This document shows positions 33,679 to 42,759 of a stretch of DNA of 64,000 bases, piece by piece (within the stretch, counting starts at the first letter, position 1; each line of letters opens with the position of its first letter). The DNA comes from Blautia wexlerae (GTDB lineage Bacteria > Bacillota > Clostridia > Lachnospirales > Lachnospiraceae), in assembly GCF_013300825.1 (NCBI RefSeq), contig NZ_JAAIMY010000011.1:36836-100835 (forward strand), read 5' to 3'. The position numbers were made by a program, and so were the translations under genes. The notes under the pieces were generated by a model. It saw only the letters and a program-made list of their open reading frames with translations, searched no databases and had not been told where the DNA came from.

Positions 33679-34002
33679 ATGGCAATTGCAACAAATATTT
33701 TACAATGTCTGGTTCCAATTTCACAATTCAACAAAGGCCAGGCTTCAAAAATATTTGACCGTTTACGTTCCGAAAAAGAATTAATCGTACTAAAGAATAA
33801 TCAACCATCAGCAATCATCCTGTCTCCCGAAGAATACACCAGACTCACAGAGATAGAAGAAGATTATTTCTTATTGCTGGAAGCCAACAAACGACTCGAA
33901 GAAAACGGTTCAAAACCGACAGTTCCATTATCCTCTGTTTTAGATGAACTTGGAATAACCGAAAAAGAATTAGAAGAAACGGAGGATGTTGCTATCGAAT
34001 GA
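33679..34002 (+). CDS. Phd/YefM-type antitoxin
   Basis: A 107-residue protein with the Phd/YefM fold: VPISQFNKGQASKIFDRLR, KELIVLKNNQPSAIILSPEEYTRL and a helical acidic C-terminus (ELGITEKELEETEDVAIE) suited to wrap a toxin. It represses its own promoter in the family. The start follows AGGAGGTGTTCTT. The stop overlaps the toxin start by four bases (ATGA), the usual coupling. It is slightly longer than standard YefM (about 85). Confidence 0.88.
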   Translation: MAIATNILQCLVPISQFNKGQASKIFDRLRSEKELIVLKNNQPSAIILSPEEYTRLTEIEEDYFLLLEANKRLEENGSKPTVPLSSVLDELGITEKELEETEDVAIE

Positions 34003-34328
34003 CATGGAATATAGAATTTCTCGAAGAAGCTAAAAAGGATCTGAAAAAACTGAATCATTTCGTACAGCTCCAAGTTGTAAAAGGAATTGAAAAAGTCAGA
34101 AAAAATCCTCTTCCCACAGATAAAGGAGGCTATGGAAAACCTCTCGGAAATAAAAACGGAATCAATCTTACAAATCTTTTAAAAATAAAATTCCGGGATT
34201 TAGGTATCCGAGTAGTTTACAAACTGGAATATGTAGATGACATTATGAAAATAATCGTCATCTCAGCACGAACAGATGAAGCAGTATACAAAGAAGCTGC
34301 TAAAAGACGAGAGAAAAATAAATTCTGA
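33999..34328 (+). CDS. RelE/ParE-family toxin
   Basis: A 109-residue basic protein: MTWNIEFLEEAKKDLKKLN at the N-terminus, GKPLGNKNGINLTNLLKIKFRDLGIRVVYKLEY in the middle and IIVISARTDEAVYKEAAKR at the C-terminus, the layout of RelE/ParE toxins. RelE members cut mRNA in the ribosome, ParE members poison gyrase; which applies here is not clear from sequence. It overlaps the antitoxin gene by four bases and is followed by a terminator. Confidence 0.88.
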   Translation: MTWNIEFLEEAKKDLKKLNHFVQLQVVKGIEKVRKNPLPTDKGGYGKPLGNKNGINLTNLLKIKFRDLGIRVVYKLEYVDDIMKIIVISARTDEAVYKEAAKRREKNKF

Positions 34329-34350
34329 TTTCATAAGAATAGTACATCCA

Positions 34351-34396
34351 AAAGCATTGTAACAATATCTCATCCGCATTGTTACAATGCTTTTTT
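34351..34396 (+). terminator. terminator after toxin gene
   Basis: AAAGCATTGTAACAAT and ATTGTTACAATGCTTTTTT pair over 16 bases with a 13-base loop. Confidence 0.9.
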
Positions 34397-34421
34397 AGGT
34401 TTTACTAACCTCTATAAATAA

Positions 34422-34450
34422 TTGACCATTCCAGTCATCTACGTTATGAT
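34422..34450 (+). promoter_or_regulatory. mscL promoter
   Basis: TTGACC (34422-34427), 17 bases, TATGAT (34445-34450), followed by AAGGAGGAAATTCCA before the start codon. Confidence 0.7.
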
Positions 34451-34483
34451 AATAGTATCACACTTTTTAAGGAGGAAATTCCA

Positions 34484-34893
34484 ATGAAAAAATTCATGGA
34501 AGAATTCAAAGCATTTGCCCTGCGTGGCAATGTCATGGACATGGCAGTCGGTGTTATTATCGGAGGTGCTTTTTCCGGAATCGTAACCTCTCTGACCGAC
34601 AACTTCATCAACCCGATTCTTAACGTACTCACAGGTGGAGCTACATACACACTTCAGGATGTATCCGGATTCGCATCCTCATTCATCGCATCCGTAGTAA
34701 ACTTCATCATTATGGCCTTCATCCTCTTCTGCCTGCTCAAAGCCGTAAACAAAGTCACCTCACTCGGTACCAAGAAAGAAGAGCCAGCCTTCCGACAACC
34801 AAGGAATGTCCATTCTGTATGAGCGAAATCGACATCAAAGCAACACGCTGTCCACACTGTACTTCCCAGTTACCGGAAGAAAATGCAGAATAA
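34484..34893 (+). CDS. mscL: large-conductance mechanosensitive channel, frameshifted before its zinc-ribbon tail
   Basis: The open frame runs 34484-34822 (112 residues): [30 protein letters not shown] is the MscL N-terminus and first helix, and [25 protein letters not shown] the second. It then ends in an unrelated tail. In the next frame, from about 34796 to 34893, the DNA encodes [26 protein letters not shown], a CxxC-x10-CxxC zinc ribbon found at the C-terminus of MscL in related bacteria. One base change near 34790-34796 would restore it. The pore domains are intact, so the channel may still work; a sequencing error is also possible. Confidence 0.85.
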
Positions 34894-35006
34894 TCCGATA
34901 TCAGGGTCAAAAGGCCACAAAGTCGTTCGTGCTTGCACGATAAGATTTTCTGATCTTGGGACCCGCATTTTTCAGATACACTAAACGGTATCATATTATT
35001 ACATAT

Positions 35007-35064
35007 CAAAAGGACTGTCATAGACGGAAAATTACGTTTTTCGCCAATGTGCCAGTCCTTTTTA
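35007..35064. terminator. bidirectional terminator between mscL and pucR-like gene
   Basis: AAAAGGACTG and CAGTCCTTTTT enclose a partly paired loop. The T runs on both strands suit the convergent genes on each side. Confidence 0.65.
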
Positions 35065-35101
35065 CTGTATTATATTTTGCATACACACTATTCTGCTGTC
35101 T

Positions 35102-36652
35102 CTATTCCTTTTCTCGCTCCTGCTCCAGCAGCCTAAACGACAATTCCAGATAAAAAATCTCCTCCGGATCATCCAGCTCCGACTGCAGGATTTCCTTAAT
35201 CCTGTCCAGCCTGTAAAGAAACGTACTGCGGTGGATAAACAATTCCCTTGCCGCCTGGGTTGCACTGAGATGTTGCTCCAGATACACTCTCAATGTCTCC
35301 ATGTACTGAGTCTGATTCTCCTCATCATGCTTCTTCAATTCCAGCAGTCCTTCATGACAGATCATTGTTCCCGGCAATCTTCTTGTTGCCTGTTCCAGAA
35401 TATAAGTCAGTGCCACCTGACCGAAATAATGAATCCACAGATAAGGCTTCTTACGGCTTCCTACATCCAGAGCCGTCTTCGCCTGCACATACTGCCGTCT
35501 CAGATTCATATGTCCTGTCATCACCCTGCTGTATCCGGCTTTCAGATAAGTATCCCTGATAAAATAAACCAGTTTTCCGGCTACTTCCTCCTGGCTTTTT
35601 CCAAGTCTGGTAAGGTCAAAAAATGCCACAATTTCATCCTGATAAAGAAAACTCACTGAATCCTCAAATTTCTTCTTAATATATCGGCAGATTGCCTTTG
35701 TGGAAAGATTCTGCTGATTCAGATAGGTGATCTGCAGGATCAGGCACATATATTCATGATTTCCGCTCCATCCCAGTTCACTCAGTTCTCTGCTCACCTG
35801 CATATAATCCGCAGTCCTGTCCGACAGAATTCTCACAAAAATCTGCTCCATATCCCTGTCCGGATCTTCTTCCTCCGCTTCATGCGCAAGCAGATACTCC
35901 AATTTCTCCACCAGAATATCCAGTACACAGATAACTCTCAGTGTAATCTCTGATCTGCACTCAGTCAAAACCAGCCTGTGAGTTGCTTTCCCATCCACAA
36001 ACAGATTTCTGTTCATCGAACGACATCCACTGATGTAAGCCGAAAACATCACATATTCATGCGTATCTGCCATATCTCGATAAGTCTCATTCTGCAGAAG
36101 CGCATTTACATATTCCATATTCAACCCGTCATCTGTATACAGCCGCGCCCTCGGCGGCAGATACTCGCTTCCCGCTTCCGCCACAAAGGTAAAATCCAGT
36201 CCTGTTACAGTCATCGGATTCTGCAGAAATTCCGATGTCACCTGCAAAAGCCTGTCCATTCCGGCATGTTCTAACATCAGATCATGAATCTTCCGTTCCC
36301 ATTCATCAGCCGCATCAAAAATCTCCTGCACATCATTCATAAATTCTGCTATTTCTTCCAGACTATCAAGTGCAATATGAATATACGGAATCTGCTGAAG
36401 CTCTTCTGATGCAGCATCAATTTCCTCTCTCCCACAAAATACCCAGAGTATATTTTCAGCAGTCAGAACTGCCGATTCCCACTCTTTGTCATATCTCTGT
36501 ACCACATAAACATGCCCATGTCGAAATGTTTCTTTTTTTTCATAACACAAAAAGGGGCGCAGATATCCGTCTGAATCGGATAAAGTTCCCCTTTCCGTAA
36601 TTTCATATTTCTCTTTTATTTTTTCATATAAATAAACTGATAACAGCTGCAA
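35102..36652 (-). CDS. PucR-family transcriptional regulator
   Basis: A 516-residue regulator of the PucR/CdaR type. The N-terminal half resembles a PucR sensor region; the middle has the family helical segment (WSGNHEYMCLILQITYL, SRVMTGHMNLRRQYVQAKTALDVG) and the C-terminus is the HTH_30 domain LSATQAARELFIHRSTFLYRLDRI. Proteins of this type control catabolic genes in response to substrate. Start: TTG at 36652, nine bases after AGGAGG; the frame continues upstream to a GTG without a site. It is the last gene of the corrinoid methyltransferase array and a good candidate for its regulator. Confidence 0.85.
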   Translation of the reverse strand: MQLLSVYLYEKIKEKYEITERGTLSDSDGYLRPFLCYEKKETFRHGHVYVVQRYDKEWESAVLTAENILWVFCGREEIDAASEELQQIPYIHIALDSLEEIAEFMNDVQEIFDAADEWERKIHDLMLEHAGMDRLLQVTSEFLQNPMTVTGLDFTFVAEAGSEYLPPRARLYTDDGLNMEYVNALLQNETYRDMADTHEYVMFSAYISGCRSMNRNLFVDGKATHRLVLTECRSEITLRVICVLDILVEKLEYLLAHEAEEEDPDRDMEQIFVRILSDRTADYMQVSRELSELGWSGNHEYMCLILQITYLNQQNLSTKAICRYIKKKFEDSVSFLYQDEIVAFFDLTRLGKSQEEVAGKLVYFIRDTYLKAGYSRVMTGHMNLRRQYVQAKTALDVGSRKKPYLWIHYFGQVALTYILEQATRRLPGTMICHEGLLELKKHDEENQTQYMETLRVYLEQHLSATQAARELFIHRSTFLYRLDRIKEILQSELDDPEEIFYLELSFRLLEQEREKE

Positions 36653-36759
36653 GTCTACAATCCTCCTGTCACATAATTGAAGCACCTATTTTACCAGTCA
36701 ATTCTATAGCAATTTAACTCACATTATGTCTTTCTCATACGCACCTGTCAGCCCGGTTC

Positions 36760-37395
36760 TCACACAATAAACGTCTTCGCAACCTCCACAGCCTCAATAC
36801 AGTTCTCTGTATAGGCATCTGCTCCCATATTCTTCGCCAGCTGCTCCGTTACTGCACCTCCGCCAACCATAATCTTAAATTTATGCCTACTGCTGCTTCG
36901 TTTCAGAGACTTTACCACCTGCTCCATCTCTGGGATTGAAGTACTCAGAAGCGAGGAGATACACACGATCAACACATCAGGATTCTGTTTCACTGCGCGC
37001 AGAAACTGCTTCTCAGAAATATCCACTCCCAGGTCGATCACCTTAAATCCGGCACTACGAAACATGAGCGCAACCAGATTCTTACCTACATCATGCAGAT
37101 CACCTTCCACTGTTCCAAGGATCACAGTTCCGATATTCCTCCTGCAAAACTGCGAGTCCTGTTCCTCCAACAATTCAAATCCCTTACGCACACTCCGGGC
37201 TGCTGCCAGAATTTTAATAATATCCGCACCATTGGATTTGTAATTCTCTCCCACTGTTCGCATAGCCGGAGTCATGGCCTCTTCCACAATCCGCCCTGCA
37301 GGAATATGCTGCTTCAATGCCTCCCTCACCAGCTTCTCTGTCTCCCCCGGATGCCCGTCTTCAATTGTTTTTCTTAACTGTTCCAGTACTGTCAT
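36760..37395 (-). CDS. corrinoid protein (second, methyltransferase cognate)
   Basis: A 211-residue two-domain protein. Residues 1-85 are the helical cap (B12-binding 2) and residues 88-211 the Rossmann-like domain with the lower-ligand motif EGDLHDVGKNL (His coordinates cobalt), SAGFKVIDLGVDI and MVGGGAVTEQLAKNMGADAY. It carries the methyl group as methyl-Co(III) corrinoid between two methyltransferases. It is distinct from the corrinoid protein at 40068 (clearly different sequence), so two carriers serve this cluster, perhaps with different partners. Confidence 0.92.
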   Translation of the reverse strand: MTVLEQLRKTIEDGHPGETEKLVREALKQHIPAGRIVEEAMTPAMRTVGENYKSNGADIIKILAAARSVRKGFELLEEQDSQFCRRNIGTVILGTVEGDLHDVGKNLVALMFRSAGFKVIDLGVDISEKQFLRAVKQNPDVLIVCISSLLSTSIPEMEQVVKSLKRSSSRHKFKIMVGGGAVTEQLAKNMGADAYTENCIEAVEVAKTFIV

Positions 37396-37600
37396 ATCCT
37401 CAAGCCACCCTTAATACCTTCTGCCAAAAATCCCCCGCCCTGCGGCGAAGGATTTTTTGATTTTTCAAACACGCTCTACGCTTTCAATATCTGTATTTTA
37501 TCATAGCTCACTGTTATTTACAACGAAAACTGACTTCCCTTTCCGCAGCCTCCACAGAGAACATTACTGTTCATTCCGTTCTCAGTAAAGTAGCCAAAAT
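37396..37600. other. intergenic with hairpin and repeat fragment
   Basis: A GC-rich inverted repeat (aatcccccgcc / ggcgaaggatt, 37427-37455) flanked by A/T runs may act as a terminator. At 37563-37600 is a copy of the gttactgttcactccg repeat family. Confidence 0.4.
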
Positions 37601-38137
37601 TCATTCCAGAAGGTAACAGCTCGTATAAGCAATCGTACAATCCCCATAATAATACTGTAGATCATTGGCCTGGCAGACCTGTGTTACCAGCATCCCATAA
37701 GCCTCCATCGATGAGAAAGCCTGTTTCGGAAATCTGCATGGAGCATCCGGATAAGTACAGACCTTACATTTCGTACAGCATCCCGCACCAATCGCCAGCA
37801 TATCCGGATAAATCTCCCGAAGTTTCTTCTCAAATTTCACAAAATACTCCTTATGTCTGGCTTCCGTTTCCATCATTCCCTCACCATCAAGAGCATCCTC
37901 CAATTCACCAACTGTCTGAACAATAATCCCATACTTATACTGTCGGACTTTCGCTTCACATTCCTCAAGAGAGCCACATCCCGGAGGACAGCTCCAGCAC
38001 TTATCATACTTATGACAGGTATCCGCTGCGCACATCTGACGCACCTCCGGCTTCAGCTCAATCGTATCACAATCCAGCAATACCACATGTGAAAAACCCT
38101 GTTCCATTCCCATTTGCTCTATTTTTTTTATATCCAT
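37601..38137 (-). CDS. DUF2284 cysteine-rich metal-binding protein
   Basis: A 178-residue protein of the DUF2284 family. It has many cysteines in three groups: CAADTCHKYDKCWSCPPGCG near residue 34, GCCTKCKVCTYPDAPC near 118-133 and VCQAND near 154; these probably bind iron-sulfur clusters or zinc. There are no membrane segments. DUF2284 proteins often accompany corrinoid methyltransferase genes, and a redox role in corrinoid activation is plausible but unproven. Confidence 0.85.
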   Translation of the reverse strand: MDIKKIEQMGMEQGFSHVVLLDCDTIELKPEVRQMCAADTCHKYDKCWSCPPGCGSLEECEAKVRQYKYGIIVQTVGELEDALDGEGMMETEARHKEYFVKFEKKLREIYPDMLAIGAGCCTKCKVCTYPDAPCRFPKQAFSSMEAYGMLVTQVCQANDLQYYYGDCTIAYTSCYLLE

Positions 38138-38193
38138 AATCTAACCCCTTACTCTCTTGTATAATCTATAGCAACCTCATCAGGCAGATAAAA

Positions 38194-39927
38194 TTATTCA
38201 CCTGTCTCAAACCCCAGCTCATCAATAAAATAATCCTGAAAATCAGCCGAAGCAGCCAGTTCAACGAATTCAATCTTTCTCACCAGCTCATCCATCTCCA
38301 GCATTTCCTTCTCATTCACAAGTGCGATCTTCGCACCCTCACCAGCAGCATTTCCCACTGGCTTCACTTTCTTCACAAGCGTCGCCGGAAGCAAACCAAT
38401 CTTCCCTGCACTGACCGGATCCATATAGTTGCCAAAAGCACCTGCAATATATACCGAACCGATGTCATCTTCTGTAATCCCAAGCCTCTCCATAAGCATC
38501 CGAATCCCTGCCGCAATCGCAGCCTTCGCAAGCTGAACCTCCCCGATATCTTTCTGAGTCAGATAAACCCCTCTCTCGTTTCCGGCCCGCTCTGGCGGTA
38601 CCAGAATAAACGCATCTTGCTTCTCCTGTCCGCTTCTCAGCACACCATTCTCATCCAGCATTCCAGCATCCAGAAGACCCGCCACCAGATCGATCAATCC
38701 CGAACCACACAAACCAACCGCCGGCTTATTCCCAACAGTTGTATAGTTCCACTTCCCATCCTCATACTTCACATGATCCACAGCCCCGGCCGCTCCACGC
38801 ATTCCACACTCAATCTTCGCACCCTCAAAAGCAGGCCCGGCCGCAGTAGAACAGGTCACCATCCGCTCCCTGTTTCCCAGAACCATCTCACCATTCGTTC
38901 CAATATCGATCATCAGAGAAATCTCTTCCCTCAGATCCTGCCTGATTGCCAGCAGACATCCACAGGTATCCGCCCCCACATATCCTGCAATATCCGAAAG
39001 CATGATCAACTCTGCACGCTCCTGCACAGCCAGACCGTAATCCCCCGCATTCAGCACAAGCCTCTCACTCACAGCCGGAGTATACGGCGCATGCACCAGC
39101 GAAGCCGGAGAAATCCCCAGAAACAAATGATGCATACAGGTATTTCCCACAACACACACCTGAAAAATATCCTCTCTCCTTATCCCTGCATCCTCTGCCA
39201 GACTTCCCAACATCTCATTAACCGCTTTCCGAACACACATACTTAACGCTTCTGTTCCATGCTCCAGCGCATAATTCGCCCGCATGATCACATCCGCACC
39301 ATACTGCGCCTGAGGATTCATCCTGCTCTCAACTGCCAGAGTCCTCCCATCCGCACCATCCAGCAAATACCCTGCAATGGTAGTCGTCCCAATATCAAAC
39401 GCTGCCAGACACCTCCGACCAGCTTCCTTCCTCATTTCCAGAATCCGCCGTCTACTGTAAATCACATACCATTCATCAGAATCCCTGCGCATCCCATACA
39501 ATTCACCCGCCAGCTTCAGATCCACCTCCATCTGCCCCGGCTCAACCTCACCATCTGTCTCCGCCAGCGTATCCAGCAGCCTCTGCCAGTCCGACCGCTT
39601 CTCCCCTGTTTTCGCCTTCTCCAGCTCAACCTGAGCCATCCATAGTCCCGGTTCAAACACAACTTCTCTGTTAAATCCATCCGTCAAAATCTTCTCATTG
39701 CCAGCCCTATCCAATGTCTCCACTACACAAGTCTCACCTTCACAAATCCGCACCTGACACGCTTTAACCACTTCACCATTAATCTTAACCAGACACTTCC
39801 CACATTTCCCCAAACCGCCACAAGGCGCATCCGGTCTCAGTCCCGCCTGAATCTCCGCCTCCAACACAGACCTCCCGGCATTCACTTCTATCTCAATCCC
39901 TTCACGCACAAACTTAACCCAAGCCAT
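38194..39927 (-). CDS. corrinoid-activating ferredoxin/ASKHA ATPase (RACo-like)
   Basis: A 577-residue activator. Residues 1-75 form a 2Fe-2S ferredoxin domain with CGGLGKCGKC and a distal Cys (KACQ). The rest is the DUF4445/ASKHA region with AAFDIGTTTIAGYLLDG near residue 178, CVVGNTCMHHLFLG near 288 and LMIDIGTNGEMVLG near 350, the two phosphate-binding loops. Such enzymes use ATP to lower the barrier for reducing inactive Co(II) corrinoid to Co(I). Start: ATG at 39927 (MAWVKFV), five bases after GGGAGG; the longer frame is not supported. Confidence 0.93.
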   Translation of the reverse strand: MAWVKFVREGIEIEVNAGRSVLEAEIQAGLRPDAPCGGLGKCGKCLVKINGEVVKACQVRICEGETCVVETLDRAGNEKILTDGFNREVVFEPGLWMAQVELEKAKTGEKRSDWQRLLDTLAETDGEVEPGQMEVDLKLAGELYGMRRDSDEWYVIYSRRRILEMRKEAGRRCLAAFDIGTTTIAGYLLDGADGRTLAVESRMNPQAQYGADVIMRANYALEHGTEALSMCVRKAVNEMLGSLAEDAGIRREDIFQVCVVGNTCMHHLFLGISPASLVHAPYTPAVSERLVLNAGDYGLAVQERAELIMLSDIAGYVGADTCGCLLAIRQDLREEISLMIDIGTNGEMVLGNRERMVTCSTAAGPAFEGAKIECGMRGAAGAVDHVKYEDGKWNYTTVGNKPAVGLCGSGLIDLVAGLLDAGMLDENGVLRSGQEKQDAFILVPPERAGNERGVYLTQKDIGEVQLAKAAIAAGIRMLMERLGITEDDIGSVYIAGAFGNYMDPVSAGKIGLLPATLVKKVKPVGNAAGEGAKIALVNEKEMLEMDELVRKIEFVELAASADFQDYFIDELGFETGE

Positions 39928-40067
39928 AAAAACCTCCCACATTTCCAATCCAAGCATCACAACAACCAACAATATTATACCACTCCATAACACAAAGGGA
40001 CCACTCCACAGAGCAGTCCCCTCATAATATTTTCATTTTATACTAATACCTGCATAAACCAATCAGA

Positions 40068-40703
40068 TCAGGCCGCCAACTTCTTAGCCAGAGAAGCCGC
40101 ACTGGCCGCATCATCTGAATAACCATCAGCCCCAATCTCCTCAGCAAACTCCTCAGTAATTGGCGCTCCGCCAACCATAACCTTAATATTACCTCTGAAA
40201 TCCGCCGCATTCAACGCCTCAACAGTCTCCTTCAGAGCCGGCATAGTAGTAGTCAGCAGTGCAGAAAGCGCAATGATCTTAACATCCGGATTCTCTTTAT
40301 AGCACTCAATAATCTTAGCCGCCGGAACATCAACCCCAAGATCGATCACCTCAAATCCGGCACTCTCAATCATCATGGCAACCAGGTTCTTACCAATATC
40401 ATGAAGGTCACCGGAAACCGTAGCAATGATAACCTTACCAAGTGCACCTGTAGAACCAGATGCCAGATGCGGTTTCAGAACCTCAACACCTTTCTTCATT
40501 GCACGAGCTGCAACCAACATCTCCGGAACAAAAATCTCACCATTTTTGAATTTCTCGCCAACTACAGACATCGCACTGATCATACCATCATTGAGAATCG
40601 CAACCGGATCATCACCCTCATCAATAGCTTCCTGTACAGCCGGTCCTACTAATTTCGCTTTCCCTTTTTCAACTAATTCCGCAACTTCATTTATCTTAGA
40701 CAT
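40068..40703 (-). CDS. corrinoid protein (methyltransferase cognate)
   Basis: A 211-residue corrinoid carrier with the helical cap and B12-binding domain. The motif SGDLHDIGKNL supplies the cobalt-binding His; SAGFEVIDLGVDVP and KVMVGGAPITEEFAEEIGADGYSDDA follow the family. It accepts the methyl group from the UroD-family enzyme and passes it to the methyl-THF enzyme encoded just upstream. Start: ATG at 40703, eight bases after AGGAGG. Confidence 0.95.
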   Translation of the reverse strand: MSKINEVAELVEKGKAKLVGPAVQEAIDEGDDPVAILNDGMISAMSVVGEKFKNGEIFVPEMLVAARAMKKGVEVLKPHLASGSTGALGKVIIATVSGDLHDIGKNLVAMMIESAGFEVIDLGVDVPAAKIIECYKENPDVKIIALSALLTTTMPALKETVEALNAADFRGNIKVMVGGAPITEEFAEEIGADGYSDDAASAASLAKKLAA

Positions 40704-40779
40704 AATCAAATCCTCCTGTTATTTCTTAATTTCAGATTCTAACCACTTAATTCATTTACACAGCTTCTTCAGATTCAGC

Positions 40780-41598
40780 TTATTTCTTCTTCGCTGTACC
40801 AATCAGGCCTTCCCTGTAAGCCCCGATATATTCCATACAATAATCATCCAGACCAAGCAGTGCCTCCGTTGCATAGACAAGGCCAAGCATATCCTTATTT
40901 GTTGGATCCATAATTCCGCTGTCCAGTCCTGCATTCATTGCCAGTACCAGGAACCCGTAATTAATCAGCTTACGAACCGGCAGATTAAAGGAAATATTAC
41001 TGATCGCTGCCGTAATATGAATGGTCGGATACTGCTCACGTACACTTGTGATCGTCTCAATATTCGTTGCAATACCATCCTCAGAAGTACAAAGCATCTC
41101 AACCAGCGGATCAATGTGAATCCTGTTCGGAGCAATTCCGTACTCTTTCGCTTTCGCCATGATCTTGTCAAAAACTTTCAAACGGTCTGCTGCACATTTC
41201 GGAATACCTGTATTGTCACTCAGCAGCGCAATTACCTGCCATCCCTCATTTCCCGGCTCTGCCATAATCGGGAAAATCGTATCAATCTTATGTCCCTCTC
41301 CTGATACAGAATTAAAAATTCCAGGTTTCTTACAAAACTTATAAGCCTGTGCCAGAACATCCGGACTTGGACTGTCGATAGAAATCGGAAGATCTGTAAC
41401 CTCCTGAATACAATCGATCATCCATTTCAGGGTTTCCACTTCCTCTGCCTCCGGAACAGAAGCACAACAGTCAATATATGTAGCTCCACTATCCGCCTGA
41501 AGTTTTGCTCTCGCTTTGATAAACTCTGCGTCTCTTTTCGCGATTGCTTCTGCTACTGACGGAATAGAACCATTAATTTTCTCACCAATAATAATCAT
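40780..41598 (-). CDS. methyltetrahydrofolate:corrinoid methyltransferase (pterin-binding)
   Basis: A 272-residue TIM-barrel pterin-binding protein of the MeTr/AcsE type. MIIIGEKINGSIPSVAEAI opens the barrel; DSGATYIDCCAS near residue 40, LPISIDSPSPDVLAQA near 73, GIFNSVSGE near 97 and THITAAISN-like IHITAAISNISF near 195 line the folate pocket. It transfers the methyl group from corrinoid protein to tetrahydrofolate (methyltransferase II), feeding the Wood-Ljungdahl or C1 pathway. Start at 41598 with GGAGG ten bases ahead. Confidence 0.92.
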   Translation of the reverse strand: MIIIGEKINGSIPSVAEAIAKRDAEFIKARAKLQADSGATYIDCCASVPEAEEVETLKWMIDCIQEVTDLPISIDSPSPDVLAQAYKFCKKPGIFNSVSGEGHKIDTIFPIMAEPGNEGWQVIALLSDNTGIPKCAADRLKVFDKIMAKAKEYGIAPNRIHIDPLVEMLCTSEDGIATNIETITSVREQYPTIHITAAISNISFNLPVRKLINYGFLVLAMNAGLDSGIMDPTNKDMLGLVYATEALLGLDDYCMEYIGAYREGLIGTAKKK

Positions 41599-41724
41599 TT
41601 TGCAAACACCTCCAGCTGTCTCTTTCAACTCTTGCCAGACTAAAAATCAGTCCATTTATTTAATAGTCCCCACCCGCTGCTTATTGCACCTCGCAATTGA
41701 AGCAGGGGGACTTGCTTGATTCAG

Positions 41725-42759
41725 TTAAAACATAATCTGCCATGGAAGTCTTGTAGACTCAGAAGCCTTAATACCAAACTTCTCTTCATTCAGCTTATCA
41801 ATAGAATCACAAAGGGATTTGTAAACTCCCGGATAAACAGAACCAGGACCACCCTGCGCAATACAAGGAATAAAGTATTTATTACCGCATTCCTCACATA
41901 CACGACGTACAACTGCATCACAATTCTCATCTGTCCAGCCTTCGAAGTCTACTGCGCGATTCTCAATACCACCCATGAAACTGATCTTGCCACCATATTT
42001 CTTAATCAGTTCCGGAAGATTATTTGTCTCCATACATCCCTGCCATACATCAATTCCCATCTCGATCATAGACGGAACCAGTGTTGCAGCATAGCTGTCA
42101 GAATGATGGATAACCAGTTCAACTCCATGGCTGTGATAATATCCATAAATCTCTTTATATGGCTCAAGTAAAAATTCATCAAACATTGCCGGACTCATAA
42201 ATGTGCTGTCCAATCCGCCCCAGTCATCATGATGGAAAATTGCATCTGGATGAAGATTAGAACAGATACCTTCTGCCAGCTCCAGCTCCCATTCTGTCAG
42301 ATACTTGATCAGATCATGCATTTCATCAGGATTGGTAATATAGTAAACCAGCGCATTGCTGATCTCACAGAGATGATGCGTCTGCTCAAATAATCCCGGT
42401 GCTACGAAAGCTGCTTTAAAAGCCTGCTCACCATCAACTGCATCATACTGGGCTTTCACCATATCCCACTGATCCTGAGTAAATTTCAGAGACGGTGCAT
42501 GAACATAATCTTGCCAGTCTTCGATATCCTTTACTACGATCTTATCAGGAGTATGTACAGGGAAAGAACCCGGAACTCCTTTCGGGAAAGTATTTGTTAC
42601 GCCCCATGCATTTACCACATTTTCCTGACCCGGCTCAAGAAGCGGGTTAGCAAACATAAATGGATGAAACAGAAGCTGCACTGCTTCATACTGATTGACA
42701 AATCTGTCAGGATTACCGCCTTTTATTACTTCAAGCATATTCTGTTTTGGTGTTAACAT
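41725..42759 (-). CDS. uroporphyrinogen decarboxylase-family methyltransferase (methyltransferase I)
   Basis: A 344-residue UroD-fold protein (MLTPKQNMLEVIKGGNPDRFVNQYEA at the N-terminus). The C-terminal half has FHHDDWGG, VIHHSDSYAATLVPSMIEMGIDVWQGCME and GGIENRAVDF, with histidine and cysteine residues at positions that bind zinc in methyltransferase members. With corrinoid carrier, methyltransferase II and activator next door it is best read as the substrate-specific methyltransferase, not a haem enzyme. Aromatic O-methyl ethers are the leading guess from acetogen O-demethylases; the substrate is not provable from sequence. Start: ATG 42759 after AGGAGG. Confidence 0.88.
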   Translation of the reverse strand: MLTPKQNMLEVIKGGNPDRFVNQYEAVQLLFHPFMFANPLLEPGQENVVNAWGVTNTFPKGVPGSFPVHTPDKIVVKDIEDWQDYVHAPSLKFTQDQWDMVKAQYDAVDGEQAFKAAFVAPGLFEQTHHLCEISNALVYYITNPDEMHDLIKYLTEWELELAEGICSNLHPDAIFHHDDWGGLDSTFMSPAMFDEFLLEPYKEIYGYYHSHGVELVIHHSDSYAATLVPSMIEMGIDVWQGCMETNNLPELIKKYGGKISFMGGIENRAVDFEGWTDENCDAVVRRVCEECGNKYFIPCIAQGGPGSVYPGVYKSLCDSIDKLNEEKFGIKASESTRLPWQIMF

